From positions 17,854,001-17,918,000 of the forward strand of contig CM060731.1 in NCBI GenBank assembly GCA_030704615.1: 64,000 nt of DNA, in the 5' to 3' direction. The translations under genes and the position numbers were made by a program. Positions 45,001 to 55,849 of this stretch are shown here, piece after piece. Under the pieces are notes generated by a model. The model was not told the DNA's origin. It ran no database searches and worked only from the letters and a program-made list of their open reading frames with translations. Position 1 is the first letter of the stretch, and every line of letters begins with the position of its first letter. The stretch comes from Takakia lepidozioides (Eukaryota; Streptophyta; Takakiopsida; Takakiales; Takakiaceae).

Positions 45001-45629
45001 GTATTTCCCCTTTCGTATTGGTCTATGGAAAAACACCTCTAGTGCCGACAAGTTGGGCTGCCCAAGACGTTGAGGAACCGGCAGTAGCAGCGGTGTTGGA
45101 GGAACGTGAGCGCTTGTTGAAGCTTGCAAAGTACAACATCGCTAAAGCTAGGAAACGGTATGAATGGCAGGCAAATCGGAAGCGGAGGGAAGTCAAGTTT
45201 GAGGCAGGCACGGAGGTCTGGTTGAACATCAAGAATTTTCGACTACCTCTGGAAGTGAGTCCGAAATTCGTACCTCCGTATGCGGGACCCTTTCGCATCC
45301 GGAAGGTTATGAATGAGGATGTGTATGAATTGGAGCTACCGGCAAACAACAAGGTGCACCCGATATTCCACGTCTCCCTTTTGAAGCCTTACTTCGAAGA
45401 TGAAACGTGTCCGAATCGGCATCAAGTGTTGCGTCCGCTACCTGTGCTGTTGGATCATGAAAATGAACCTGAGTACGAGGTGGAGGCGGTGCTTAAGTTG
45501 AGGCGGTTCAAGAATCAAGAAACGGAGTATCTCGTGAAATGGAAGGGCTATCATCATGTGGAGGCATCTTGGGTGCGTGCCTTAGAAATGGGAAACCTAT
45601 CTGAGGAGGTTGCAGTTTTCGAAGGGTGA
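42028..45629 (+). pseudogene. chromovirus copy 2, gag end and pol
   Basis: It begins at ATCGAAGGGAGGG, corresponding to about 36,110 of the intact copy, exactly where the gag part at 29,994 stops. Then follow the zinc knuckle (42,128), protease LVDIGAS with DTG changed to DIG (about 42,379), reverse transcriptase with YIDD (about 43,390), RNase H HTDASD (about 43,830), integrase with GHGGAK and CTTCQQ, DRDPKF, TDGQTER, and a chromodomain YEVEAVLKLRR (about 45,474). Stops or frame changes occur near 42,332, 42,795, 43,501, 43,550, 43,948, 44,300, 44,540 and 44,650, so it is inactive. Confidence 0.92.
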
Positions 45630-46558
45630 CCTCAAAAGCGGAAGAAGCGTTGATGGGGACATCAACCTTGGAGCGTGGGGAAGGAAATGCATGCTTAGCC
45701 TGGCTTAGCTAGCTCAGGAATCCGATTGCAAAAACTTATGTTGTACAAATTTTGTTATAAATGAAATGATTTCCAAATGTTGCGCCTCCTATTTTGTTTG
45801 GAATGGTGATGCATGGTATGGTTGGCTAGTGTGTAGAATGCATGCTAACTTACAAAAGTGGGAGAAGTAAATTGGATTAATCGTGTGTTTGCGCAGTGCT
45901 GAAATCAGGTGACTCCCATCCGAGGGCAAGGAAACTTGCGCCTTCTTTGGGAGTTCACGTGCTAGTGCGCACCTGGCGCGTGCGCGTACTATAACTGCGC
46001 TATCGAGGGGGTTGCCTTGTAGTGCGGGCTAATGCAGAAGCTACGTGCTTCCGTTCACGTACTATAATCGTGTAGCCTCGAGATGAAGTCGTAGTGCGGC
46101 TTCGGCGTGTTCCCGTACCTCAGGCCAGCATTCCAAGGCGGACCCAATTATAGTGATTGGGGCGCACGGTTGGTTCAAGGTTATCTTCCTAGTAAAAAAA
46201 GGTTCAAGGTGAACCCTTGCTCAAGGTGATGCCAAAAGCGGCATCACGAGCGGTCACAAGCAATGTTGTTGCAGTAAGGCGATTCGATCCTTGAGGAGGA
46301 TCGTTCCTTGGCCTTGAAGTGGGCCAAGAAGAGTGCACTGGGAGAAGCTTGAGAGGCTCCACCCTTGGCCGGAACTTGGAGGAAGTCGGCCGAACTAGCT
46401 AGTGGAGAGTAGAGTCAAAGTGTGGGGTTTGGTTCTTTGCCATGGGACGCCATGGTGCGGAAACAAATACCTTGATGTGGGACGCCACAACTTGGATGTT
46501 CGTTTCTACAAAATGGACAAGTCGATGAGGACATCGACTCCCTGTTGGTAGGGGTGTG
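45630..46558 (+). other. 3' untranslated region of chromovirus copy 2
   Basis: It matches 31,564-32,424 in inverse orientation. The purine-rich TTGGTAGGGGTGTG lies directly before LTR D. Confidence 0.8.
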
Positions 46559-47272
46559 TGTCGCGGCCCTTTGCCTTGAGGGCAGGGGGTCGGGACACAA
46601 GAGGGGCTGCCCTTGTGGTGGGGGCGGTGGCAACAATAGATGCGGGGGCTGAAGCACTCAAGGCACTCAAGGAGGCGGAGGCGCTCACTAGGTGGAGCCC
46701 CGCACATCGGGTTGCGGTGGGGGTGGTTCCACGAGGGGTGGTGGTAGCTTAGTGGGACTTAGTGGGGGTGGCATAGGACTCACCATGGGGCGGAGACCTT
46801 GTGGTGGGAGTTGTGGGGAGTCTTGGGACTCATCACGGTCCAATGGGGCCATGGTGGGTGGGCCAAGACTCACCGCGATTCATCACCGGGAATCGAGGGT
46901 CTTCGTGGTGGTTCGCCATAAAAAGATGGTGTTGTTTGTGGAACCCCCGCGGACAGTCACAGAAGTATATATAGGGAGTAGTAACCCCGAGAACGGTGCA
47001 AGCCCGTTGGTGACCAAAAACTAGTGAGTAAGCAAGCGAGCTGGAAAGCGACCAAGGAGTGGGGGGCTATTCCGGACTGCCATCTACCCAAGGGAATTTC
47101 CACTAGGCCAAATTGGTGGAGGGTCTGTTGGGGGAAGAAAGGGGGACCGTTATGTCCCGGTGAGCAGCCGAAGCTCCGAGTTGGCCCGGCGGCCAGGTTG
47201 GGAGTTAGGAGCGCGCATCAAAGCGAGTAACTGTGACTTGAAGTGGAGCTTACCGAAGCGAGGTGTGCGACA
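46559..47272 (+). mobile_element. 3' LTR of chromovirus copy 2 (LTR D)
   Basis: 714 bp, TGTCGCGGCC to GTGTGCGACA. It carries the same family-internal variants as LTR C and is followed by ACCTT, the target duplication whose other copy adjoins LTR C. Confidence 0.92.
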
Positions 47273-47781
47273 ACCTTCTCTAAAGCCCATTGTCTACTTC
47301 TTATGTGCAATGCAGTCATGGATGATCAGCTACATGTTGCGCTACTCCAGCGATGCCAATCAGGGCGTTCGCCAGCTGACCTTTCTGAGTCCTTGCGCAA
47401 ACAAATTCTTTATCATGTGTCTACTCACTGTTTCATGGGTGATAAACTTTTCAAGGAGCTCACTAGAGGGGGAGTGCCATGCTATTTGGAGGTGCTACCA
47501 CGGAGCCAGCTGAATGCTTTATTGGAGCGTTTTCATTGTTCATTATATACAGGTCACCTTGGTATCAAGAAAACCATGGCCCGCATCCAAGAGGCTTACT
47601 ATTGGCTGGGAATTCACCGGGATGTTACGGAGTTCATCTCTAAGTGTGAAGGTTGTCGTGCTAACATTGCTCTCCCTAGGCCCGGATTTTGTATGAGCTG
47701 TAGCCTTTGCCTGTTACACTTGCTTTTGCTCGTGTTGGCATTGATTTGGTAGGACCCCTCGGACTCTCACATTAAAGGGTC
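47273..47781 (+). pseudogene. outer Gypsy, integrase N-terminal part
   Basis: After ACCTT the frame encodes the linker and integrase zinc-binding domain: CSLYTGHLGIKKT (about 47,540), then CEGCRANIALP (about 47,648). A frame change lies near 47,690. The core begins ALIW/GPLGL and stops at the CACTA element. It continues at 49,050. Confidence 0.85.
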
Positions 47782-48039
47782 CACTACTACGTTTAGGGGG
47801 GGTTAGCGACGCCAGGACCCCGGGCGCGCTGGACGCGCCGACCCCCCTGTGACTGCAGTGTCGCATAGGCGTCCGGCTCGGGACTTGCGACGTCAGGGCG
47901 TTGTAACGCCGACGCTGGGACGACGTTGTGGCATCTTGCGATGTCATGCCGTCACCGGAAAGGGGCCTGACCCCATTCCCCCGCCAACACACTGGGGGGG
48001 GGGTTGCGACGCCGTGGAATTGTAGCGTCGCAGCTCAGC

Positions 48040-48093
48040 GACGCTTTTGCGATGGCCGGGCGCTCCTGCGACGGCGGGGAATCGCAATGCCCG

Positions 48094-48125
<32 letters not shown>

Positions 48126-48190
48126 ACGTTTTTTTTTTTGCGATTCCCCGCCGTCGCAGGAGTGCCCGGCCGTCGCTGGGGCTATGGCGC
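48040..48190. repeat. large hairpin around poly-A/poly-T
   Basis: CTCCTGCGACGGCGGGGAAT on the left pairs with ATTCCCCGCCGTCGCAGGAG on the right. Between them lie about 34 A, CACG and about 10 T. It is internal to the CACTA element. Confidence 0.85.
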
Positions 48191-48239
48191 TGCGATTCCC
48201 CGGCGTCCTGGGGGCGTCGCAGAAAATTGATTCTGAGAG

Positions 48240-48775
48240 TAGATTGTAGAGCATAATGGGCTTGGCATCCTCAGACTATAGTCATTGTCCAACAATAAGT
48301 TGCAATGCAGCTTTGCAAAACTTAAGCCATTGATAGAGTTCTTGAAGAACTCTGGGGACAAGTCTCGGTGCAAGTTATAGCTGTGAGAGCTCATGTAGAG
48401 TACGTATAATCTACAACACAATGATAGGATTGAGATAGTGGTAGTCACTAGGAGCTAACTCTTGATATGTATATATATACTTGGATTGCTTTTGTGATAC
48501 ATAAATGTATTGTAGATTTGTTGATTAGTGTGCAGTGTCTTAGAAATGTTATAATGTGGAGGTCATAGGTTCAAATATGCATTATCTTATATATGTAGAA
48601 CAATGCATGAACTGCCATTGGACAAAACTGGAGTCAATGGTCAACTAGTTTTTGAGATTCAAAATTCAAATTCAAATTGAAATTCAAATTTTCCCACCTA
48701 AATTCAAATGTACTCATCTACTGTGATGTCTGGGGGTCGCATTTACGACCCCTAGACGTCCCTAATGCGACGTTG

Positions 48776-48778
<3 letters not shown>
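48240..48778. other. AT-rich middle of the CACTA element
   Basis: No coding frame is recognised. AAATTCAAATTC repeats lie at 48,660-48,705. Confidence 0.5.
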
Positions 48779-48818
<40 letters not shown>

Positions 48819-49052
48819 CGCGATGCCCGGACGTCGCAAGTCGCGCTGGCGCCGCGGCCGGGGGTCTGCGATTCCCCGACGACGCTAATTAGCGACGTTT
48901 CGGGAGCGACGTCGCTGCGACGTCTCTGTGACTTCCCGACGTCGCAAAATGCCCCGGGCGCGCTCCGGGCGCCGTAGAGTATTTCCGTCGTTAATCGCGG
49001 CGGTTGGAGGTCGTTGGGGCATCGCTAACCCCCTCCAAACGTAGCAGTGGTC

Positions 49053-49890
49053 GAAGCTATCTTTGTGTAGCTACCGACTACTTGACTAAGTGGGTAGAAG
49101 TCTGGCCTTTGCGTACCAAGACTAGTGATGTTGTAGCTCAGTTCTTCTTCAATGAGATCCTTATGCGACATGGGTATCCTCGAGAGATACTAACGGATCA
49201 GGGCAAGGAGTTTTGTAACCAGCTCCTCACGGTGGTGTGCTTCAACTTTGGTGTCAAGCATTCCATCACAGCCCCATACCATCCCCAGACCAATGGCCTT
49301 ATGGAACGCTTCAACCAAACTCTTTGCCGAATGTTGGAGAAGAATGACGCACTTATCAGGGAGTGAGATACTTTTCTTCCCCCTATTCTCTTTGCTTATC
49401 GCACCGCCATGCATGCTAGCACCAAGAAGACTCATTTTGAGTTGTTGTATGGTCGCAAGTGTATTTCTTATTTGCATTCTACCCCTTTTATCTCTACTGT
49501 TGCTGATCCGGTTGATCTTGATACCTTCGTTGATGATCTTCATGCTCGGCATGCGGTGTCTATCCATGATGCCAAGACGAACATTGTTAAGGCTCAGCTA
49601 ACCCAGGCCCGCAATTTTAACAAGCATGTCAAGTATTCTAACCTATTTCAGATGGGACAGACTGTGTGCGTTTGATTACAGCATGATAAACATGCATGCA
49701 AATCCAAGCTAAAGATCGACGGTCCATACTTGATCTATCAGATTTTACGTGGGCGACGTGTTCTCCTTCTTCCACAGGGGTCCAATACCGAAGTGCGGGA
49801 TGAACCGGTTGTTTTGATAGATCTGGTACATTCCGAGCTAGTCTTTGATCTCACGTGCATCAATGTGGAGGGACGAACGGTTGGGTGATG
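49053..49890 (+). pseudogene. outer Gypsy, integrase core and C-terminus
   Basis: ATDYLTKWVEVW opens the segment. LTDQGKEFCNQ (about 49,194) and HPQTNGLMERFN (about 49,275) carry the second Asp and the Glu of the core. A TGA at 49,364-49,366 and another at 49,673-49,675 break the frame. The C-terminal part (KSKLKIDGPYLIYQIL) ends near 49,887. It matches 8,885-11,101. Confidence 0.88.
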
Positions 49891-50181
49891 TCTTGATCTT
49901 CTTAGCCGATCTACTTCAGCTTGATCCTCTTGTCTTCAACGGATTGTGTCTTTCATGGCCTTATGGCTTGCCCATTCTAGGACTTAAAACATTTGTAGTC
50001 TTATGATATATCACCACCTGTACTCCCTGCACGGTTTTCTTAGCCAAGGGTTTTGTCCTCGGCCCAATTTGCAGGTGCAAGGTTTTTCCCTTGGTAGGTT
50101 TTTCACCCTGCAGTGGATGGTGATTGTATAAATTTTTTTACTTATTTTCTTATATTTTACTTCGCAGAGCTCAGGATCGTG

Positions 50182-50637
50182 GGGCCAGATCTCTCCTCAT
50201 CTAGAAATCTCCTTATTCATCCAAAGCGGCGATACTCATTCGTAGTATGTTTCTTTGGCGTAAGTACCGTTAAAAGCTGTTACAATCATACCCTAGCCAG
50301 GGTTAGTTATGGTTTGTGGCTGCATCTTGGCCGTTCAATAGATCTAGGGATATGATGAGGCGCCGCTGGCTCAGCCTGTCACGCCTCGCCACGCAGCGTG
50401 AAGGCATGCAGCTAGGGTTTGTATAAAGCGGCGGCCCGACCTTGTGTCAGACAGCTCATGTACTCTGGTGTATGTAGATGTGTAAAGCTGTCTAATTGCG
50501 ATACGTGTGTATGATTTTCTGTCAGTTCGCTTGTTGAGATCCTCCTCTCGCGTGCATGCACGCTCCTCTTGCTTTGCCCCTATTATTTTGAAGAACACTT
50601 GAGAGGATAGGCAAATATTCCTCCTGCTTCTTTTAAG
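50182..50637 (+). mobile_element. 3' LTR of the outer Gypsy element
   Basis: It matches 26,619-27,074 throughout, including the TATA region. It lies about 300 bp after the pol stop, behind a G-rich GTGGGG that may be the purine tract. Confidence 0.7.
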
Positions 50638-51489
50638 GCTTCACAAACTCTCTATCAAGATTTTTCCTACAAATTTGCAAAAACAAATGTGGCCTCTTGA
50701 TTCACTCCAAGCATTGAGCTTGATTCAAGCTGAAGGTGGGAGTTAATTGGTCTTTAGAAGGGAAAAAATGACCAAATAGTTCTTATGAATGCTAGCGAAT
50801 AAGGCTTATCAATGTTGTCTTGGCCCTCTGCAAAAATATGGAGAAACTATCTTCCTCAAATCTGAATAAGGGGCCAAGGTTTGAAAGAGGGTGTGGGGAT
50901 TAGAGAGTGGTCCATGAATTATGAAGCGGAAGTTATAGTAAGCTACAACAGGAGTTCAATTAATCATTGTCATGTAAGGGGAGGAGAAAAAAAAGGCAGG
51001 CCGGTAAGACCTATTAAATAGGGGATGGTTCATGGTTAGATTGGGGTAAGGAGGCGTGGTGGTTTCTAGGAGTGACGTGTGTCAGGGCCCTGGAAATTTA
51101 TTAAATAAAAGCGAGGTAAAAATAACCTCGGGAAATACAACCATGTTTATGGACATCTTCACTCTCAGACCAAGCATTCAAATCTTCATTCAAATCCCTG
51201 GGAAAACACAGAGGAAGCCACTTCGCTAGAACTTCATAAAGGACTGAGCACATTACAAGACCCTGCTATCCAGGAATTGAATGATGAAAATGCACCTGAT
51301 TACCAGAAAATTCAACATGACTGCTTTCCCAATGCTTTAGAAAAGGGTACCTGCATAAACCCTATATGCTCCAAAAACATAGTGTGCACCAAAACCTGAT
51401 TCAGCTGTAAAGTGTCAGATGCCCACTAGGTAATATCTAATGATAATAATCACTACATGTACCCTCAAAACACTGGCAGGTGGATCATG
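50638..51489. other. no gene recognised
   Basis: The sequence between the Gypsy nest and a LINE remnant has no frame or repeat that I can assign. Confidence 0.5.
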
Positions 51490-51790
51490 CAGCAATGGCC
51501 CATACCACTGCTACATACAGAGTACTTTTGCCTAGCATTCCACGTACGGGTCTAACAGAGATGGGCAGCTCACACACAACAAGTCCATGCTTAAGTTATG
51601 TGAGGCGGGGGCACTTGGGGTCTATGGCCAGAAGGCTACAACAAACATACTTCTGTGAGTAGATTCTCTCACTTTCTCTCTTTCCCTCGTCAGGAACATG
51701 AAGAACATTGTCCTGCACCTCTGTTCACCAACTTGAAATCTACCCCCACATTCATTCCAGCACCCTTTTGGTGCAGATAAACTAGAACTG
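51490..51790 (+). mobile_element. LINE remnants
   Basis: GGCCAGAAGGCTACAACAAAC and GTGAGTAGATTCTCTC (51,625-51,670) match the LINE tail seen at 16,220 and 21,740. CCTGCACCTCTGTTCACCAACTT (51,710-51,733) matches the end of the LINE coding region. The order is reversed, so two remnants adjoin. Confidence 0.55.
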
Positions 51791-51791
51791 C

Positions 51792-52226
51792 TTGCCCACC
51801 TGGAGGCCCCTCCAGGTTTTCTTTAGTCGGTGGCTGCTAGGATTACTTATGGCTGGTGAAATTCGCATCAGGCGCATGCGCTGCATTCACAAATCAGATA
51901 ACCACCACATATCAGACAGAGTGAGTTGCCTCCAAATCTCAGAAATCAAACCTAGGGAGCAATTTATATCTCAAAGGGTGCCAATTGACAATGTTGTTGG
52001 AATAGCTGGAATTGGGTTATCCATGGCTTGCAAAAGCAGCCGACCATTGGTGGTTTTAACTGTTGGGGGAAGCCTCCTAGGAGTGAAAGTCTCTGAGCAG
52101 GTCACCGTGCCAGCAAAAAATGAAAGCCGTGGGTTTGCGGAAATTTTGAGAACCAGGGTGTCTCTGCCAGCCGCTGTGGAGAAGAAGTTGATTGCAGATG
52201 GCAGGGCAGCCCTTGTGATGAGCTGA
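51792..52226 (+). CDS. unidentified 144-aa ORF
   Basis: The frame has a hydrophobic stretch NVVGIAGIGLSMACKSSRPLVV-like in the middle (about residues 62-90) and a basic C-terminus. I do not recognise it, no splice context was found, and it lies in a region where the host genes are on the other strand. It could be an exon or chance. Confidence 0.2.
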   Translation: MPTWRPLQVFFSRWLLGLLMAGEIRIRRMRCIHKSDNHHISDRVSCLQISEIKPREQFISQRVPIDNVVGIAGIGLSMACKSSRPLVVLTVGGSLLGVKVSEQVTVPAKNESRGFAEILRTRVSLPAAVEKKLIADGRAALVMS

Positions 52227-53454
52227 TTATGGAACAAAAGCAAGAACCCTGATTCGGTTCACATACTACAAATTGCAAAGGTGGTCATCCCTAGCACTCG
52301 GCTCATCTTTTCAAACCCGAGACAGGAGGGAGGTGGAGACTGGAGACTTCAGCAATGTGTGAGACAATCTGGCATCACATCTATCAGTGAGGTCCACGAA
52401 TACATAAGATATCCTGCAATCTCCGCAGGGTCCATGCTCCCAGCTTCTTCTACGGATGCATTGTCCTGACAAACCAACAAGAGATGATTGATCGCTGCCG
52501 ACTCTGCGAGGCTCCGTTACAACGTTACAACCGACACACAAAATGACGACGACGACGTGGCGTGACGACGATGACGTGGCACTATGGCACCCTATTCCTG
52601 CTCTACGCTAAACTAGTCTCCGACCTTTAGTCGTCACTAGAATAACAAAAACATAGAATCAACAAAAGGTGGACATGCTTTTTTATTTGATTACAAACAC
52701 ACCTGGAGACAGCTGTCATGCCAGACCAACCTCTTCTTGCAGTCAGTGGCACCAGTTACATAGCAGCCAGAAGTCACATGTAGGCTTGTCAATTGAAAGC
52801 AGGGTAATTTTTGTCCACATTTTTCTCATGCCATGATAGACTTCATTCATCTGACAAACATACAGAGCTAAAAGTTCAAGGCAACATTGCAGCATCAGTT
52901 GCAACACTCTTTTCTGATCAATCGGTGCAGGGATTGGATGTCTGGTGGGTGTCCATGACCTGCAGGCCATGTTTTCAAATCTGATCAACTGCTTTGCTGC
53001 CTTTTATAAATCACATTACTGCAACATTACTACAAATATGGGATCTGCTCATTCTGACATCAGACCAATAACAACTGTGTGATACGAGCAGACAAGACAG
53101 AACTAACAGACTGAAAAGACTGAAAAGAAGCTTACCATGATGGTGGAGGAATGCACAGAATCACGTGAGGATGCCGGAATGTACACATATACATTGGTGC
53201 TGTCCATTGCTGTCTACAGATCAACAGGAAAATGCCAAAAGACTCCATGTGCTGTACACTGATATAATGTGCAAAGATGTTACACGGTTCGAATTGAGCA
53301 ATGAGACCGTCCTTGGGAGCCCTGCTATGAGCAACACACAATGAGGAGGTTGAGACAATAAGGTCGAGTCTGTTTAAGTGTGCCCGAGTAAACAGAAAAG
53401 CTTAGGGGTCATACATGCTCAAGCAAGTCCTTGAGACCATTCTCACTTGAAAAG
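52227..53454. other. no gene recognised
   Basis: Short frames only. A small GACGACG/GTGGC repeat lies near 52,540-52,580. Confidence 0.45.
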
Positions 53455-53590
53455 CTACGCTAACAGGCAGATTGACCAATTTTGCACTCAAAACTTTCTT
53501 TCCTAACCTGTGTGACGATGCATTAACTGTGTCTGAATGGCTGCAGGTGTCATATGTCACAAACCCAAGCATGTATTCCATTGGCTGCCA
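53455..53590 (+). repeat. dispersed repeat, copy 1
   Basis: ATTTTGCACTCAAAACTTTC, CCTGTGTGACGATGC, then GTCTGAATGGCTGCAGG and CACAAACCCAAGCATG match copies at 53,625-53,750 and 55,082-55,205. Confidence 0.7.
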
Positions 53591-53624
53591 CCACCACACT
53601 GCCACAAGTTCACTTGGCAAGTTA

Positions 53625-53750
53625 GACAGAAGGATTGGCTGATTGTGCACTCAAAACTGTCCTAGCCTGTGTGATGATACTTGAAACTGAGTCTGAATGG
53701 CTGCAAGAGGCAGATGTCGCAAACTCAAGCATGTCGTCCAATTGGTTGAT
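53625..53750 (+). repeat. dispersed repeat, copy 2
   Basis: ATTGTGCACTCAAAACTGTC, CCTGTGTGATGATAC, then GTCTGAATGGCTGCAAGAGG and GCAAACTCAAGCATG. Confidence 0.7.
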
Positions 53751-54230
53751 GGCAGAATACAATTTGTACTTCATGGTAGTGCCTTGTGGTGATTATGTAT
53801 AAAGTAGCCTCACAGCCTAAGTTACTGTGAGGATATTGGTGTCCTTACTCTACCCAGGTGAAGTAATAGCCATACGTGCACTACATGTCAGTACCTTTTG
53901 GTAGCAAGACCTTGTTGAACCCTCGGATAGGTCTTCTGCAACCAATCCTAAGGAGGAATTTGGCAAACTTTCTATCCTACAAGCTGCTGGAACTTTCTTA
54001 TTCAAAACCTGAAGACTTACATCAGTGCCTTTCCTCATGGCACCGGTTGAGCATCAGCTGCAGCGCCTGTGCTCCCTCCACTCCGTCAAATGTCACACAG
54101 AAAAGCTGTCACCAGGCGTCAAACTTGCATTTGAAGGTCCATCTGCGTGCCCAGAAGGTGCAGTATGATGCATGTTGCCACTCGAAAGGATTATTGGCAC
54201 ACTAATCCAAACCATATCCAGCAGACTCAC

Positions 54231-55849
54231 TCTCTGCCACCAGAGCCCCTCCTGTGCACTAGGAAGACCAGCTGCGTCCCACACCCTTTCTGCCACTGTC
54301 TCCACAGCAATTGCAATTCCCTTTTCACACTCGCCTTTGCCAAGTAGAGGCCCAATCCTCCTTCTCAGCACTGCTGGCAGCAATGACCCTTGCGAACCCC
54401 ACACCCTATCCCTATCCAAAGTTGTCTCAAGAGTCCAACCTATCTCCACCTCCAGCTTCTTATCTGAGAGCACTAGGAGCAACAACAGGCTGTTACTGCT
54501 GGCTTTCTTGTCCATGTTCCAGTAACTATAAAACTTCCCCACAAACACTGCAGAGGAGACAGCAGGATGGCCAAGTGCCTCCACAGTGACCACAGTCACC
54601 TCTGTCCCCGTGTGGTAGCGCAGTACATCAATGACCGTGTTGACTCGCTCTACCAGCCCACGGCTCAGCACACCAGCCTGGTCAGATACCCAACAACCCC
54701 ATATATGGGGGTTTGGGATCTCAACAACGGAATTGTACTCTGAAGCTCTTGGAACTGTGAGATCAATTTCGTGCGAGTCTTCGAAGTCCTGAGAGTTCTG
54801 GTGTTCGGTGTGAAAGAGGTTTACCGTTTACCCCACTGCTGAAGGCGACATCCCCTGTCCCTGCATCATATTGCTTGACGCCATCTTTCCTTCCCAGCTT
54901 CTCAGCATCTGCCACCCATGCCACCAAGCAACGCTTCACTCTCTCGCAGTGCAAATGCAAGATAAGCAGTCAAAAGGATTCTTTACCTGCAACCATCCAC
55001 CACATGCTGCACACAATAACAAACACACTGACAAGCAGGCCATATGAGTAATACCCACTGCCACAAGTCCCACATGACGAGTCACGCTAACAAGATGATT
55101 GGGCGGATTGTGCAATCGAAACTTTCTTCACCTGTGATATACCGATACGGTAGATGTGTCTGAATGGCTGCGAGAGGCAGATGTGGCAAACTCAAGCATG
55201 GTGCTGATATCAGTCCCCGGCGCCCTGTGCTCAACACCAACCCAATCAGCATGCTTGCAGCTGCCGTGGCCACAACCAACTTCCATGCCCATGGTTTTTC
55301 TTCAAATGCACCCTCTGTTTGCATCCAGGGCTGTGGAGTATTCTCGAGAGGGGAGTAAGGTCCAGCAAATCTTGAATAGGACACTCGAATTGGTAGGTGG
55401 GTTCCCACACCACCAGTGCAGTGTTGTGAGGACAAGTGGAGTGACTCAGAGTCTCTTAGAGACGTAATGGCCCGTGCTACTTGTGAACTGGTTCTCATTG
55501 TCCAATTCATGACAAGCGCCACGAGCTGCCAAAAGCTGCTAATCCCTCCAAGTTTCCCTTCAGAGGTCTGCACTTGCAATTTTATGGAGCGACTTTCTTC
55601 TCTATCCAAGCGACCACCAAGTTCCTCGCTACCAACTAGCCTTACGTCCAAGATGTCATCGTCACCGCAGCTGACAACTTGATTCCAACATATATTCTTC
55701 AGCTTTGCCGCCCTCACGCCTAAGCGTCCGACATTCGGATGCCAGCAAATACTAAACTTTCTCTTTCCAGTCCGCAAGGTGAGGGAGAGTATGGTAGGAG
55801 TCACAGAGGCTGCCGAAAGTGTCATCCGGAGCAACATATGAGTGGGCAT
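54231..55849 (-). CDS. TPM-domain protein, probably plastid-targeted (3' end not resolved)
   Basis: Exon 2 (54,754-54,231) encodes a TPM domain (the Psb32/TLP18.3/MOLO-1 family): EIPNP, then VSDQAGVLSRGLVERVN, TGTEVTVVTVEALGHP, FYSYWNMDKKASSNSLLLLLVLSDKKLEVEIGW-type sequence and GIAIAVETVAERVW. Plant members act in the thylakoid lumen in photosystem II repair. Exon 1 (55,849-55,132) starts MPTHMLLRMTLSAAS, basic and Ser/Thr-rich like a transit peptide, and has a hydrophobic segment KLVVATAAASMLIGLVLS at about 189-207, possibly a thylakoid signal or anchor. Both exons end in good donors (CACAG/GTG and AGA/GTGAGT), and the phases fit, for at least 414 aa. Exons after 54,231, which should encode the C-terminal anchor, were not found. 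The domain call is firm; joining exon 1 to exon 2 is inference. Confidence 0.72.
55082..55205 (+). repeat. dispersed repeat, copy 3, over an exon end
   Basis: It matches 53,455 and 53,625 (ATTGTGCAATCGAAACTTTC, GTCTGAATGGCTGCGAGAGG, CAAACTCAAGCATG). It covers the 3' end of TPM exon 1 and its donor on the minus strand. Confidence 0.7.

Larger units (their letters stand above)
47782..49049. mobile_element. CACTA (En/Spm-type) element, non-autonomous
   Basis: The 1,268-bp element starts CACTACTACGTTTAGG and ends, read from the other strand, CACTGCTACGTTTGGAGG. It is flanked by the 3-bp duplication GTC (47,779-47,781 and 49,050-49,052). Taking it out restores the integrase frame (LTLKGRSYLCVATDY). 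Sub-terminal regions are packed with GCGACG/CGTCGC motifs, as in other CACTA elements. No transposase is present. It contains a run of about 34 A and a run of about 38 T. Confidence 0.88.
26619..50637 (+). mobile_element. outer Ty3/Gypsy element with nested insertions
   Basis: Two directly repeated 455-bp sequences frame the region. Between them lie, on the plus strand, an accessory ORF, gag and the end of pol, in the order expected of a Gypsy element. The missing middle (nucleocapsid, protease, RT, RNase H) is present but displaced: nucleocapsid at 41.4-42.0 kb on the plus strand, protease to RNase H on the minus strand at 38.6-41.4 kb. The insertions are a piggyBac-like MITE, one chromovirus containing a second chromovirus, and a CACTA element. 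I found no target duplication outside the two terminal repeats. Confidence 0.75.

Noticed and set aside
48004-48256. Lys-rich open frames
   Set aside because: They come from translating the poly-A run of the CACTA element.
55156-55682. Plus-strand frames over the TPM gene
   Set aside because: They are antisense to TPM exon 1, which has a transit-like N-terminus and fits the domain order.
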